DNA of 64,000 bases. Origin: Terriglobus sp. RCC_193. Its GTDB lineage: Bacteria > Acidobacteriota > Terriglobia > Terriglobales > Acidobacteriaceae. The notes under the pieces were generated by a model. It had not been told where the DNA came from. It was given only the letters and a program-made list of their open reading frames with translations, and did no database searches. The DNA lies in NCBI RefSeq assembly GCF_041355105.1, contig NZ_JBFUPK010000002.1, positions 806,001-870,000 of the forward strand. The letters run 5' to 3'. Below are positions 26,822 through 36,108 of the stretch, piece after piece. The position numbers and the translations under genes are program-made. Position 1 is the stretch's first letter. Each line of letters begins with the position of its first letter.

Positions 26822-27484
26822 TCATTCTATCGAACGTGCGCGCCTGCGCAGCACCAGCTCCATTACAACCGTGTTGATTGTGAAGCCAATCCAGAAAGCG
26901 GGGCCGAAGAATTGGTGTGGCGTCCACCCAGTGAGCCGCGCTGTGGCGAAGAAAACGCCCATCACTGGCCGCGTGGTCGCAATACCCAGCACAATGGCTG
27001 TGGCCCGCAGTGTCCAGCGCCGATCTGCGATGGTGTCGCCACGGCGCCAGTAGCGAAAACTCTGCAGCAGGGAAAAGAGAAACAGCAGGTTGAAAACGAC
27101 GACTGCTGCACCCTCGACAACTCCGCCCACCGGATGCGCCGCCATGCCGAAGGCCGTAAGCCCGACAACCAGCCCCAGCAGGTAAAACAATGTCCGCACC
27201 GGCTGCCACAGCCGCGTCCGGCTCCAGTAAACCAGCGGCAGGATGCAGACAAACAGCAGTGCGACGACGATGTGCACATAGGTCAGCGAAGCATGAGAAC
27301 GGAAGAACTGGTCCAGCCTCTGCAGATCAGGCGGTTCTGTGGAGGACGGAGAGTGCCCAAGAGCCAGCAGGCGCCGCATTACGACGGCAATCGCCACCAC
27401 GATGCATAACCAGAAGCCAACCCGAAGCCCTGAAGGCAATGGTGTTAGCTCGTGTGGATGGGAATGGCGTGTCGTCGGTGTCAT
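26822..27484 (-). CDS. DUF2306-like membrane protein
   Basis: A 220-residue protein with about six hydrophobic helices. The pattern YVHIVVALLFVCILPLVYW and later RRWTLRATAIVLGIATTRPV recalls the DUF2306 family of predicted heme- or quinone-linked membrane proteins, but the match is by eye. The ATG has AGGGA 5 bases upstream. It lies 16 bases before fdx on the same strand, so it may share the fdx-iscX transcript. Confidence 0.55.
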   Translation of the reverse strand: MTPTTRHSHPHELTPLPSGLRVGFWLCIVVAIAVVMRRLLALGHSPSSTEPPDLQRLDQFFRSHASLTYVHIVVALLFVCILPLVYWSRTRLWQPVRTLFYLLGLVVGLTAFGMAAHPVGGVVEGAAVVVFNLLFLFSLLQSFRYWRRGDTIADRRWTLRATAIVLGIATTRPVMGVFFATARLTGWTPHQFFGPAFWIGFTINTVVMELVLRRRARSIE

Positions 27485-27682
27485 GGAATCCCTGCTTCAC
27501 TAACGCAGCGTGCCTTTCAGAAGTTCCGTGCGGAAGGGTCGCCTGGTTAAAAACATGTTCATGCAAATGCAGCGATGGTACGGAAGTTGCACAGCCGTGG
27601 CGCCAGCCACGGGTTCTGTGTGCTGTCCGCGATGTATCCTCAACCTCGAAGACGCAAACGCTCCACGGCGGAGGTTTCATCG

Positions 27683-28138
27683 GTGCATAACATGATGGTT
27701 GGGATCGGCTTTATGCTGCTTATCCTCATTCCGTGCCTCGTGGCCGTCTTCAGTTCATCCAAGGAAGGCCATTCCGGCAACACGGGCGAACACGAAATCC
27801 CGAAGGAAGCCGAGCGGACACGCAGTCACAGTCCTTCTCGTATCCGTGAAGCTGCCGCTGCCATGACAGCGCGCAAGGAAGCGAAGCTCGCAGCGGAAGA
27901 AGCTGCCTCACGTGGCGACCGTCCATCGCGCATTCGCCAGGCAGCCGTAGCCGCATTCACTCGACCAGAAGCCAGCGACCCGGGCGAACGCCCGTCGCGA
28001 ATCCGCAATGTGGCGGCAGCGCTGCGATCGCGCCCGCCCAAAGACGTTCCCATGGCCTCCGGCGATCCTGGCGCGGTGAAACCCAGCATCCGCGAACTGC
28101 GTGCAAAAGCCGCAGCTCACAAGCTGCCGCGTAGCTAG
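27683..28138 (+). CDS. Membrane-anchored protein with PSRIR repeats
   Basis: The GTG at 27683 is chosen because GGAGG (27670-27674) lies 8 bases upstream; the in-frame ATG at 27692 is 17 bases away. One hydrophobic helix at the N-terminus ([19 protein letters not shown]) is followed by about 125 charged residues that contain three copies of PSRIR followed by an Ala-rich stretch and a fourth, diverged PSIREL copy, spaced about 30 residues apart. I know no family with this layout. The stop overlaps the convergent hscA stop by 3-4 bases. Confidence 0.55.
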   Translation: MHNMMVGIGFMLLILIPCLVAVFSSSKEGHSGNTGEHEIPKEAERTRSHSPSRIREAAAAMTARKEAKLAAEEAASRGDRPSRIRQAAVAAFTRPEASDPGERPSRIRNVAAALRSRPPKDVPMASGDPGAVKPSIRELRAKAAAHKLPRS

Positions 28139-30069
28139 TTTTCTTTCTTTGTGTCGTCGATCTGCGCCGGTGCAAATGGGTGCGGAGCGGCTGGTCCGTC
28201 GCCAATGTTTTCGCCGGCGGCTTCCATCGTCTTGCCGGTCATGGCCTGCTGCAGCGTGGTGTCCATCATCAGTTCGGCAAAGCGCCGCGTGGCCTTGTCC
28301 AGCCGGTCAATTGCAGAACGGATGTCCTTGTAATCCTTGTTCTGGATGGTGGCATCCAGATTGGCCTCGGAAGCGTCGATCTCCGCGATCTCATGGGCTG
28401 TAAGCTGCTGCCAGGCGGCGTGATTGCGGCCCTTTGCCACGGCTTCACGAATGGTGTTCGCCTCGTTCGTGGCTTCAATCAACTGACGCTGTTCCAGGTC
28501 CTCTTCCGCGTGGTCGAACGAGGCGAGGATCATCTCTTCCACCTGATCGTCGGACAGGCCGTAGGTCGGTTTGACTTCGATTTCGGCGGCTTTTCCGCTG
28601 CGCTGTTCCTTCGCGCTCACCTGCAGAATGCCGTTCGCGTCGATCAGGAACCGCACCTCAATGCGCGGCAATCCTGCGGTCATTGGCGGAATACCCTTCA
28701 GGTCAAACCGCGCCAGCGAGCGGCAATCCTTCGCCAGTTCGCGCTCGCCCTGCACCACGTGAATGGCCACGTTGGTCTGGCCGTCCACGCCGGTTGTGAA
28801 GTGTTCTGTAGCGCTTGCGGGGATGGTGCTGTTGCGTTGAATAATCTTTGCAACCACTCCGCCCAGCGCCTCAATACCCAACGACAACGGAGTCACATCC
28901 AGCAGCAGAAGTTCGCTGGTGGCTGCAGAGCCACCTGCCAGGATGTCCGCCTGCACTGCTGCGCCCATCGCCACCACTTCGTCCGGGTTCAGCTCTGTGT
29001 GCGCCTTCTTGCCTCGCGCCGAAAGCTGAAAAACCTCATCCACCAGCGCTTGCACTGCGGGAATACGCGTCGATCCACCGACAAGGACCACCTCATCAAT
29101 CTGCGCAGGCTCCATGCCCGCATCCTTCAGTGCCTGCCGCGCTGGCGCAGCAGTACGCGCAATCACTGGCTGAATCAGCCCTTCAAACTGCTCGCGTGTG
29201 ATTTCGCGCTGATACTTCTTGCCACCGCTCAGCGCAATGTCGAACTTTGCAGCATTATCCGCTGACAGAGCAATCTTCACATCAATCACGGCCTGACGAA
29301 CGGTCTGCACCACTTCCGGCGTAGGTGCAACGCCAAGCTCGTGCTGAATTTCATCCAGCGCAATGCGCAGCAGTAGGTTGTCAATGTCGTCGCCGCCCAG
29401 GTGCGTGTCACCGTTGGTGGCAATTACTTCAAATATGCCGTCGTGCAGCTTCAGAATCGACACGTCAAAGGTGCCACCGCCAAAGTCATACACGGCCACG
29501 GTGCCTTCCTTCGCACGATCCAGACCGTAGGCCAGCGCAGCTGCGGTTGGCTCATTGACGAGGCGCAGAACATCCAGCCCGGCGATGCGTCCCGCATCCT
29601 TCGTAGCCTGCCGCTGCGCATCGTTGAAGTACGCGGGTACGGTGATTACGGCCCTGGTGATCGCTGTGCCGAAATAACGCTCAGCATTCTTCTTCAACTG
29701 CTCCAGCACCAGCGCGGAGATCTGTGGCGGTGTCAGCACGCGGTCGCCCACGTGCAGCTTCAGCACTTCATCCGCTTTCTGGTCATCCGCAATGCGGAAG
29801 GGAAACAGCGACAACTCATCGCGAACATCATCAATGCCGCGTCCCATCAGGCGTTTTGCGCTGTAGACAGCATTCGCAGGCGACGACAGCAGCGTGCCAC
29901 GCGCGCCATTGCCCACGGTCACCGTGCCGTTTTCAATGGCCACCACCGAAGGCACCAGCTTTGACCCGTCCTCGCCGGGAATGACCACCGGAACGCCATT
30001 TTCAAGAAAGGCGACAAGTGAGTTGGTGGTGCCAAGATCGATGCCGACGACGCGTGTCTGTTCTGCCAT
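28135..30069 (-). CDS. hscA: Hsp70-type Fe-S chaperone HscA
   Basis: A 644-residue Hsp70 protein. Nucleotide-binding domain: [36 protein letters not shown] and [14 protein letters not shown]. The substrate domain ends in a short lid whose tail [14 protein letters not shown] resembles HscA and not DnaK (no EVKD-like end). With HscB it acts on the LPPVK motif of IscU to help cluster release; that motif is present in IscU here. ATG 30069 has AGGAACGG upstream. It is 11 kb from hscB, on the other strand, and faces fdx-iscX. Confidence 0.9.
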   Translation of the reverse strand: MAEQTRVVGIDLGTTNSLVAFLENGVPVVIPGEDGSKLVPSVVAIENGTVTVGNGARGTLLSSPANAVYSAKRLMGRGIDDVRDELSLFPFRIADDQKADEVLKLHVGDRVLTPPQISALVLEQLKKNAERYFGTAITRAVITVPAYFNDAQRQATKDAGRIAGLDVLRLVNEPTAAALAYGLDRAKEGTVAVYDFGGGTFDVSILKLHDGIFEVIATNGDTHLGGDDIDNLLLRIALDEIQHELGVAPTPEVVQTVRQAVIDVKIALSADNAAKFDIALSGGKKYQREITREQFEGLIQPVIARTAAPARQALKDAGMEPAQIDEVVLVGGSTRIPAVQALVDEVFQLSARGKKAHTELNPDEVVAMGAAVQADILAGGSAATSELLLLDVTPLSLGIEALGGVVAKIIQRNSTIPASATEHFTTGVDGQTNVAIHVVQGERELAKDCRSLARFDLKGIPPMTAGLPRIEVRFLIDANGILQVSAKEQRSGKAAEIEVKPTYGLSDDQVEEMILASFDHAEEDLEQRQLIEATNEANTIREAVAKGRNHAAWQQLTAHEIAEIDASEANLDATIQNKDYKDIRSAIDRLDKATRRFAELMMDTTLQQAMTGKTMEAAGENIGDGPAAPHPFAPAQIDDTKKEN

Positions 30070-30352
30070 ACCGTTCCTATTCCAGATGCGCTTCTGTGCA
30101 ACAAAGACGCACAAAAGCCCGACTCTTCATTGTCGCATTCCACAGATTTTCAAGGAAATCAGACTGTTGCAACGCGACAACGTGATGGTTTTCCGCAGAA
30201 AGCGCCTGAAAATTACATGCACCGTAGCCTGCGTCACTCCATCGGACCCGATATGCGAGGCAAAGAGTGCCACGGTGCCAGTTTCCACCCCGATGGACGC
30301 ATTCTTGCCATGCTGTTGCAGTAAGATAACCAGCGCAACGGAGGTCTTCCTC
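30070..30352. promoter_or_regulatory. Divergent hscA / VOC intergenic region
   Basis: These 283 bases hold no convincing gene. They must contain the promoters of hscA (leftward) and of the VOC gene (rightward). I could not assign a convincing -35/-10 pair or an Isc-type palindrome. Confidence 0.3.
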
Positions 30353-30775
30353 ATGAGCACCGTAAACATCATCACCGGCATCCGCTATCGCGATTGCAAT
30401 CGCATGATTGAGTGGTTGAAGCAGGCGTTCGGCTTCACGGAACACGCCGTCTATCGCGGTGACGACGGTGGGGTGCAACACGCAGAACTCGTTCTGGGCA
30501 ATGGCATGATCATGCTGGGAACCGTTGGGACAAATCCTGCAACAGCAGATTGGTATGTGCAGCCGGACGAAGCAGGGAATCGCGTGACTTCGTCGATCTA
30601 TCTGATTGTGAAGGATTGCGCTGCAGCATGGGAGAAGGCAAAAGCTGCAGGCGCCACTGTACTCATGCCGCTGGAGACAAAAGACTACGGCGGCAGTGGC
30701 TTCAGCGTGCGCGATCCCGAAGGACAGATCTGGAGCGTGGGCGACTACGATCCCTGGGCAACGCCGAAGAGCTAA
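30353..30775 (+). CDS. VOC (glyoxalase/bleomycin-resistance fold) protein
   Basis: A 140-residue VOC-superfamily protein: two babbb halves with YRDCNRMIEWLKQAFGFTEH, HAELVLGNGMIMLG and FSVRDPEGQIWSVGDYDPW. The metal-type residues of glyoxalase I cannot be assigned, and the pattern is closer to PhnB/YdfO-like stress proteins of unknown substrate. GGAGG lies 8 bases before the ATG. Monocistronic; convergent with the GGDEF gene. Confidence 0.85.
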   Translation: MSTVNIITGIRYRDCNRMIEWLKQAFGFTEHAVYRGDDGGVQHAELVLGNGMIMLGTVGTNPATADWYVQPDEAGNRVTSSIYLIVKDCAAAWEKAKAAGATVLMPLETKDYGGSGFSVRDPEGQIWSVGDYDPWATPKS

Positions 30776-30787
30776 TCGCGGTGCATC

Positions 30788-32272
30788 CTAAACCACCTGC
30801 GTCTCGCAGTTGTAACAGATGAAGCGATCACGCCCGCCTTCCTTGGCGCGGTAGAGTGCTGCGTCGGCATTGTCCACCATGTCATCCGACGTCCAGTTCC
30901 TGCTCCAGATGGCAATGCCCATGCTGATGGTGACCGGCTCTTTTTCCCAGTGGAAGGCGTGCATGGCTTCACGGATGCGTCTACCCAGCGCCATGGCTCC
31001 CTGCGCATCTGTGTCCGGCATCAGAATGACAAACTCTTCTCCGCCAAAGCGGCATACCGCCTCGTCTGCGCGGGTGGTGCGGTTCAGAATGGTCGCCACG
31101 TTGCGCAGAACATCATCGCCACAGGAGTGACCAAAGCGGTCGTTGATGCTCTTGAAGTGGTCCACATCCAGCAGCATCAGCGCCAGAGGCTGTTTGCTTC
31201 GCTGTGCGCTGATGACAGCGGTTTCCAGCCTGGAATCGAAGGCGCGGCGATTCCACAGGCCGGTCAAAGCATCGGTCAACGCCAGTGAACTCAACTTGCG
31301 ATTTGCCTCTTCCAGCTCTTCCTGAATTTCGTGCAGGTGGCGTTCGCGTTCACGTTGTTCCGTCAGATCGATGGAGCAGCAGGCCAGGACCGGCTTGCCG
31401 TTAGAGTCCTGGCACGGGGCCTTTGTGGTTCTCCAATAGCTCACTCTTCCATCCGCTTCCTTCAGGTCCAGGAACGTTTCCTGCGGTTTGCCCGACTCCA
31501 GTGCGGCCTGGTCCTCCTGAAGAATTCGCTCGGCGGTCGGCTCGTCCCACAGATCGCGGCTGGTCTTACCCAGCCACGCGTTTTCGTCAATGGAAAATCG
31601 GTCGGCGACTTTGCGGTTATAGAAGCGAAGCTTGCCAGTCTCGTCTTTCAGATATATCTGAGCAGGAACGTTATTCAGGATGGTCACGAACATTTCGCGA
31701 GCGCGTTCGCGTTCTGACAGCAGGTCTGCCATCGCACGTGCGCGTTCGCGCAACTGGATACGACTGCTGAGTTGCCGTCCCAATACCTCCAAAGCTCGAA
31801 GCTGTTGCGGTGTCAACGCCGAAGGCGTCGTATCCATGACGCACAAAGCTCCGACAGCCGTGCCGTCCATGGTGGTGAGCGGCGTGCCGGCGTAGAACCG
31901 GATCCCACCGCCCACAGGCCCACCAAACCGGGCATCTGCCACGGTGTCTTCCACCACCAGGAGCTGATTGCTCTGCACGGTGTACTGGCAGATCGATTCA
32001 CGGACAGGCATGGTTCGGGCTCCCTGAAAGCCCATGCGCGCCTTGATGAGTTGTGTTTCTTCATCCAGCAGCGTCATCGCACTCAGCGCCTTGCCGCAGA
32101 GTGCCGCAGCAAGTTCTACCAGTTCGTCGAACTCACGCTCATCCACCTCTTCCATCAGCCCAAGCTGACGGAGAATCTCACCACGCCTAAGGGCAGCGTG
32201 TTGCAGCGATGGTGTGTCGGTTTGGGGGATCGGCAACGCGGTCAAACCTCCAGAGGTGATGAACGGCAACAC
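30788..32272 (-). CDS. GAF-PAS-GGDEF diguanylate cyclase
   Basis: A 494-residue soluble sensor: GAF domain (about 40-172), PAS domain (about 195-305), a short coiled linker and GGDEF (about 328-485) with an intact GGEEF active site (410-414), so it should make c-di-GMP. The I-site position reads RADE (401-404) instead of RxxD, so product feedback may be weakened. The GTG start follows GGAGAG. The counterpart HD-GYP hydrolase is at 8-9.5 kb. Confidence 0.9.
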   Translation of the reverse strand: MLPFITSGGLTALPIPQTDTPSLQHAALRRGEILRQLGLMEEVDEREFDELVELAAALCGKALSAMTLLDEETQLIKARMGFQGARTMPVRESICQYTVQSNQLLVVEDTVADARFGGPVGGGIRFYAGTPLTTMDGTAVGALCVMDTTPSALTPQQLRALEVLGRQLSSRIQLRERARAMADLLSERERAREMFVTILNNVPAQIYLKDETGKLRFYNRKVADRFSIDENAWLGKTSRDLWDEPTAERILQEDQAALESGKPQETFLDLKEADGRVSYWRTTKAPCQDSNGKPVLACCSIDLTEQRERERHLHEIQEELEEANRKLSSLALTDALTGLWNRRAFDSRLETAVISAQRSKQPLALMLLDVDHFKSINDRFGHSCGDDVLRNVATILNRTTRADEAVCRFGGEEFVILMPDTDAQGAMALGRRIREAMHAFHWEKEPVTISMGIAIWSRNWTSDDMVDNADAALYRAKEGGRDRFICYNCETQVV

Positions 32273-32293
32273 ATGCTCTCCATCGGACTTGCC

Positions 32294-33178
32294 TCAATCT
32301 TTCATGATGACGTTGCGTCCCGTCGAGTCCTTTTGTAACCGTGTCATACATCGGCGGTGATCGTGTGGGAAAAGGATCAACCAGTCTTCGGGAATGGCCC
32401 GGGAATAGAAGCGCTTGCGCTCTTCCATGGTCCGCAGTGGGTCCAGATCGAACCCCATCACCCATCCCAGGTCAAGGTGCGCGCTGGTGGGGATCAGGTC
32501 GCTGACAAAGCACGAATGTTCGCCGCCGCTCTCAATGTGGACTGCCATGCAATGCCGCGTATGCCCCGGATAGCACTCCAGTGTCACGCCGGGAATCACC
32601 TCGGCGTGCGTTCCTTCCACCAGCCGCATCTGCCCTGTGGCAATCATGGGCTCATAGTTCTCAGCGACATAGCTAATGCGGTCGCGCTCCCACTGATGGC
32701 GTCCATGTTCCACTTCGCCGCGATGCGCAATGTATTGCGCGTTCGGGAAATACGGCACCGCATTGCCATCCGCATCCGGCACGCTGTTCCATCCGCAGTG
32801 GTCCCAGTGCAGATGCGAGTTGATGACGATATCGATATCTTCCGGCGCGATTCCTGCAGCTTCCAGCGAAGAGGGGAGTCGCTCCTGCGTGGCGTAAATC
32901 TCCTTCAGTTTCGGAGCAATCTTGTTGCCGAAGCCGGTCTCAATCAGCACGTTCATGCCGCCGATCTTCACCACCACGCAGTTCAGCCCAAGCATCACGC
33001 GGTTCTTCTCATCGGCTTCCACTTTGCGCGACCACAGCGTCTTCGGCACCACGCCAAACATGGCTCCACCATCAAAGAGGCAAGTGCCATCGGTACACAC
33101 CACAATCTCGGCATCGCCCACACGGGCGCGTCCACGGATCAGAGCATCATCGTCTGTTGCAAGAAACTCAATCGGCAT
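32294..33178 (-). CDS. Metallo-beta-lactamase-fold hydrolase
   Basis: A 294-residue protein with HLHWDH (122-127), the dinuclear zinc HxHxDH motif, and later His in CYPGHTRHCM and an Asp in CFVSDLI. The arrangement and length are like AHL-lactonase/MBL-fold quinolone-type hydrolases (AttM/YtnP-like); the substrate cannot be told. It lies 21 bases upstream of the GGDEF gene on the same strand and may form an operon with it. Confidence 0.85.
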   Translation of the reverse strand: MPIEFLATDDDALIRGRARVGDAEIVVCTDGTCLFDGGAMFGVVPKTLWSRKVEADEKNRVMLGLNCVVVKIGGMNVLIETGFGNKIAPKLKEIYATQERLPSSLEAAGIAPEDIDIVINSHLHWDHCGWNSVPDADGNAVPYFPNAQYIAHRGEVEHGRHQWERDRISYVAENYEPMIATGQMRLVEGTHAEVIPGVTLECYPGHTRHCMAVHIESGGEHSCFVSDLIPTSAHLDLGWVMGFDLDPLRTMEERKRFYSRAIPEDWLILFPHDHRRCMTRLQKDSTGRNVIMKD

Positions 33179-33218
33179 CAGAAACAGCCTACCGCCTCGC
33201 TGCGTTGTGTCGATAACA

Positions 33219-34520
33219 CTATTGCAGGCCGTGGGACTTCAGAAACAACGCCGTACTCTTCCAGTACGAACCGCCATCACGCGATATCGCCATCCCACGC
33301 GGTCGGTCCAGTACAAACACCTGGTCATCAATAATGCGCCATGCGGCACGCAACTCCCATCGATTGTCGTTGGTGCGTCCCACTGTCAGAAAGTAGTCGC
33401 CGCCTTCCACAAGCGGCTGCTGCGTCGCCGTCAGGGCGGTCAGCACCACTCTACTGTCCTTCCACAACAATCCTCCACGTTGTGTGATATCGATGGTTCG
33501 TTCGCGCGGCTTCATGCCCTGATAAACCTTATCTACTGCAGCTACTGAGTCCGTCACAATACCAAGTCCACCCGTCGTGATATTGGCATCGCTTCGCAGG
33601 ATGTGTGCCCGCACAAAGCTCTCGTCCGTTGAGGAAGGAGTAAATGGCGGCATATCGATCTCAGGACCAGGCAAGCGCCGAATGTCCCCCTGCCCCACGT
33701 TGTAGTGACCCTCCAGGGAAGCGGCCCACCCTCGAATGCCCTCTCGCACAGAATCGGCAATGGCCGCGCCCGTTGCGTTGTATGCCTTAACCGTTGCCAT
33801 CCCGCCGTGCACACGTGCCGTCAACTCATCGGAGTGGATGGGATTCCCGTCAATGGAAGCGCATGTGTTTTCCTGCGGCGCACAGGCGCTTTTTAGCAGC
33901 AACACTGCTGAGGGTGGCTCGGTGGGACTGCCGACGATGGTCTGGCCAAAGAAAACCAGATTTTCGCCGGGGCCGGGATATCGCACGCCGGTTTGTCGCA
34001 CTGTGGCGCCGTTATTGTCATCGAAATAGACCGTACCGCCTGCCAAGGCAAATCGCAGCGCCGAACCTGGTGGCGGCGGAGGTGGTGGAGCCGCAGGAAT
34101 CACTTCACGGTGTCGGCCTGAAGATCGATTCGACATAGTAGGCGAATTTGGAAAGCCAGCAGGCGCGCGCAGAATCACTGTGGGCAGCACGGTAAGCACA
34201 GTCACCATGCTGTTCTTGTCCGGTGCAAGGTACGCATCGGTACGCAGCACCACGCCCTCAGCGATCACGTCAGTAGATGCATTTGTGCGCAGGCTGCCAG
34301 CAATCGACCGGTCCACAACGCCAACGGAGCGGTTGTTCATGTCGAGAGAGTTTTGCCCGTTAAATGTACGCAGCGCAATCTGCAGATCGCGATCGATGTT
34401 GAGCCGGTCGCCGCGCAACTCGGGAATCACAGATTGATAACCGGAACCAGTGACATGATCCTGCGCCAGCGCAACGAACGGCATCACGAACGCAATCACG
34501 CAGATGTGAAAACGCTTCAC
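33219..34520 (-). CDS. Exported protein of unknown function
   Basis: A 433-residue protein with a signal peptide (RFHICVIAFVMPFVALAQ) and GTG start. Features: a PPPPPPPG stretch near residue 147, two Cys in SACAPQENTCAS (about 207-216), and beta-rich flanks. I recognise no domain. It lies 40 bases upstream of the hydrolase gene on the same strand. Probably periplasmic. Confidence 0.6.
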   Translation of the reverse strand: MKRFHICVIAFVMPFVALAQDHVTGSGYQSVIPELRGDRLNIDRDLQIALRTFNGQNSLDMNNRSVGVVDRSIAGSLRTNASTDVIAEGVVLRTDAYLAPDKNSMVTVLTVLPTVILRAPAGFPNSPTMSNRSSGRHREVIPAAPPPPPPPGSALRFALAGGTVYFDDNNGATVRQTGVRYPGPGENLVFFGQTIVGSPTEPPSAVLLLKSACAPQENTCASIDGNPIHSDELTARVHGGMATVKAYNATGAAIADSVREGIRGWAASLEGHYNVGQGDIRRLPGPEIDMPPFTPSSTDESFVRAHILRSDANITTGGLGIVTDSVAAVDKVYQGMKPRERTIDITQRGGLLWKDSRVVLTALTATQQPLVEGGDYFLTVGRTNDNRWELRAAWRIIDDQVFVLDRPRGMAISRDGGSYWKSTALFLKSHGLQ

Positions 34521-34583
34521 AGTGGCAGCAGTGTATCTCTTGAATCACTACCGCCACCGTCGTTTTCTCTTCTCAACCTCTAT

Positions 34584-35870
34584 TCATCCCTTATGACGCG
34601 ATGTGTGCAGGTCTGCATCGTTCCACAGCGCATCCGGTGGTGCAGCCTTTGCCTCTTCAAAGGTGACACGTGCCTTGCGCCGGTAGGCCAGGTTCGACAT
34701 GTACGCCGCGACAGAAGACCGATAGCCAACGTCCACGGTGGCGTTCACATTCTTGCTGCGCGAACGGATCGCATCGAACCAGTTGCCCATGTGCGTGACG
34801 CCTTTGGTGGTCGATTCGATCACGGTGCCAGTAGGGTCATTTGCCTTTTCTGGCATGAACTTCGTGCCGCCGCGAGCGCTCTGGCTGCCCGTCACCATGC
34901 CCGTCGAACCGGACACGTGCTCAATCGTGCCGTTGGAACCCAGGTAGTGTTCGCCCAGGCCATAACGCGAATTGGAGAAGGTGGACTGCCACAACACGGT
35001 CAGGTCGTTCGGATATTCCAGCGTGACGGCGATGGTGTCCGGCACCTGGCGTCCATCCTTCTCGCTGAAGACGCCGCCCGCGCAATAGGCGGCGGCGGGA
35101 ACGTCCAGATCCAGTGCGGTTGCGATCCATGCAATCTGGTGCACCATATTTTCCGTGATGTTGCCACCGGAGAACTCCCAGAATAGCCGCCAGTTGATGA
35201 ACTTGTTCGGGTCAAATGTACTCTTGGGGCGGTTCGCCAGAAACAGATCCCAGCGCACATGGTTCGGGTTGCAATCTTCCGGGATAGGCCGTACCCACTG
35301 ACCTTTGCCGCGCGGTGTGTTGCGGCTCATCCACGCTTCCACCATGGTCAACTTGCCAAGTTTGCCGCTCTTGACCCAATCCTGCACATCGCGCAGTTCG
35401 CCTTCGCTCTCATGCTGCATGCCAATCTGCACCACCTGTTTGGAAGCCTTCGCGGCATCGCGGCAAGCGGTTGCGTCCGTCAGGTTATAGGCCATGGTCT
35501 TTTCGCTGTACAGGTCTTTCCCCGCCTGCAGCGCGGCAAGAAAATACTTGGCGTGCAGGTGCAGCGGCGTCGCATTGATCACCGCATCCACATCCTTGTT
35601 TTCCAGTAGCTTCAGCGGATCGTCGTAGGTTTTGATGCCGGGATACTTCTCCTTCATCATCTCTAGCCGACGGGTGTAAGCGTCCGCTGCAGCAACGACT
35701 TCAATGTTTGGTTCCCGCAGAGCATCCCGCAGGTCCTGCATACCGCGATCGCCGCATCCCACCAGCGCGATTCGGATGCGGTCGTTAGCGCCAAGAGCGC
35801 GTGCAGTGGGCATGGCTGCCAGCGCTGTCGCGGCTCCCATGGTTCCAAGGAAGGTTCTGCGAGTGATCAT
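34584..35870 (-). CDS. Tat-exported Gfo/Idh/MocA-family oxidoreductase
   Basis: A 428-residue protein. The N-terminus MITRRTFLGTMGAATALAA is a twin-arginine signal, followed by IRIALVGCGDRGMQDLRDAL, the nucleotide-binding Rossmann loop, and EKTMAYN (EKP-like catalytic strand). The C-terminal domain contains GGNITENMVHQIAW. It probably oxidises or rearranges a sugar or glycoside in the periplasm with bound NAD(P), as do GFO-like exported enzymes. AAAGGGA precedes ATG 35870. The second Tat sugar enzyme is at 41.9 kb. Confidence 0.85.
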   Translation of the reverse strand: MITRRTFLGTMGAATALAAMPTARALGANDRIRIALVGCGDRGMQDLRDALREPNIEVVAAADAYTRRLEMMKEKYPGIKTYDDPLKLLENKDVDAVINATPLHLHAKYFLAALQAGKDLYSEKTMAYNLTDATACRDAAKASKQVVQIGMQHESEGELRDVQDWVKSGKLGKLTMVEAWMSRNTPRGKGQWVRPIPEDCNPNHVRWDLFLANRPKSTFDPNKFINWRLFWEFSGGNITENMVHQIAWIATALDLDVPAAAYCAGGVFSEKDGRQVPDTIAVTLEYPNDLTVLWQSTFSNSRYGLGEHYLGSNGTIEHVSGSTGMVTGSQSARGGTKFMPEKANDPTGTVIESTTKGVTHMGNWFDAIRSRSKNVNATVDVGYRSSVAAYMSNLAYRRKARVTFEEAKAAPPDALWNDADLHTSRHKG

Positions 35871-36108
35871 GAGTAGGTTCCCTTTGTGAGCTGAAAGCAT
35901 TTGCCGGCGAGGTCCAACTGCGGAGGTTGGACCACTGCAACTAAGACCTTGCCGAAGCGCATACCAATCTAGTCCACAAATTCCGTCGCCGTCACGCGAA
36001 TCTGCGCCATTTTTTTCGTACTTCACTTTTCGTAAATCTGGCAGCATTTCCCTGGTTGGAATCGCTTCCTATCCACTGTATTTTCCGAAGCACCTTCACT
36101 GCCTTGGT

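Noticed and set aside
28135-30069. Calling the Hsp70 gene dnaK
   Set aside because: The C-terminal lid is short and HscA-like, there is no EVKD-type end, and IscU keeps the LPPVK motif; hscB, fdx and iscX are present.
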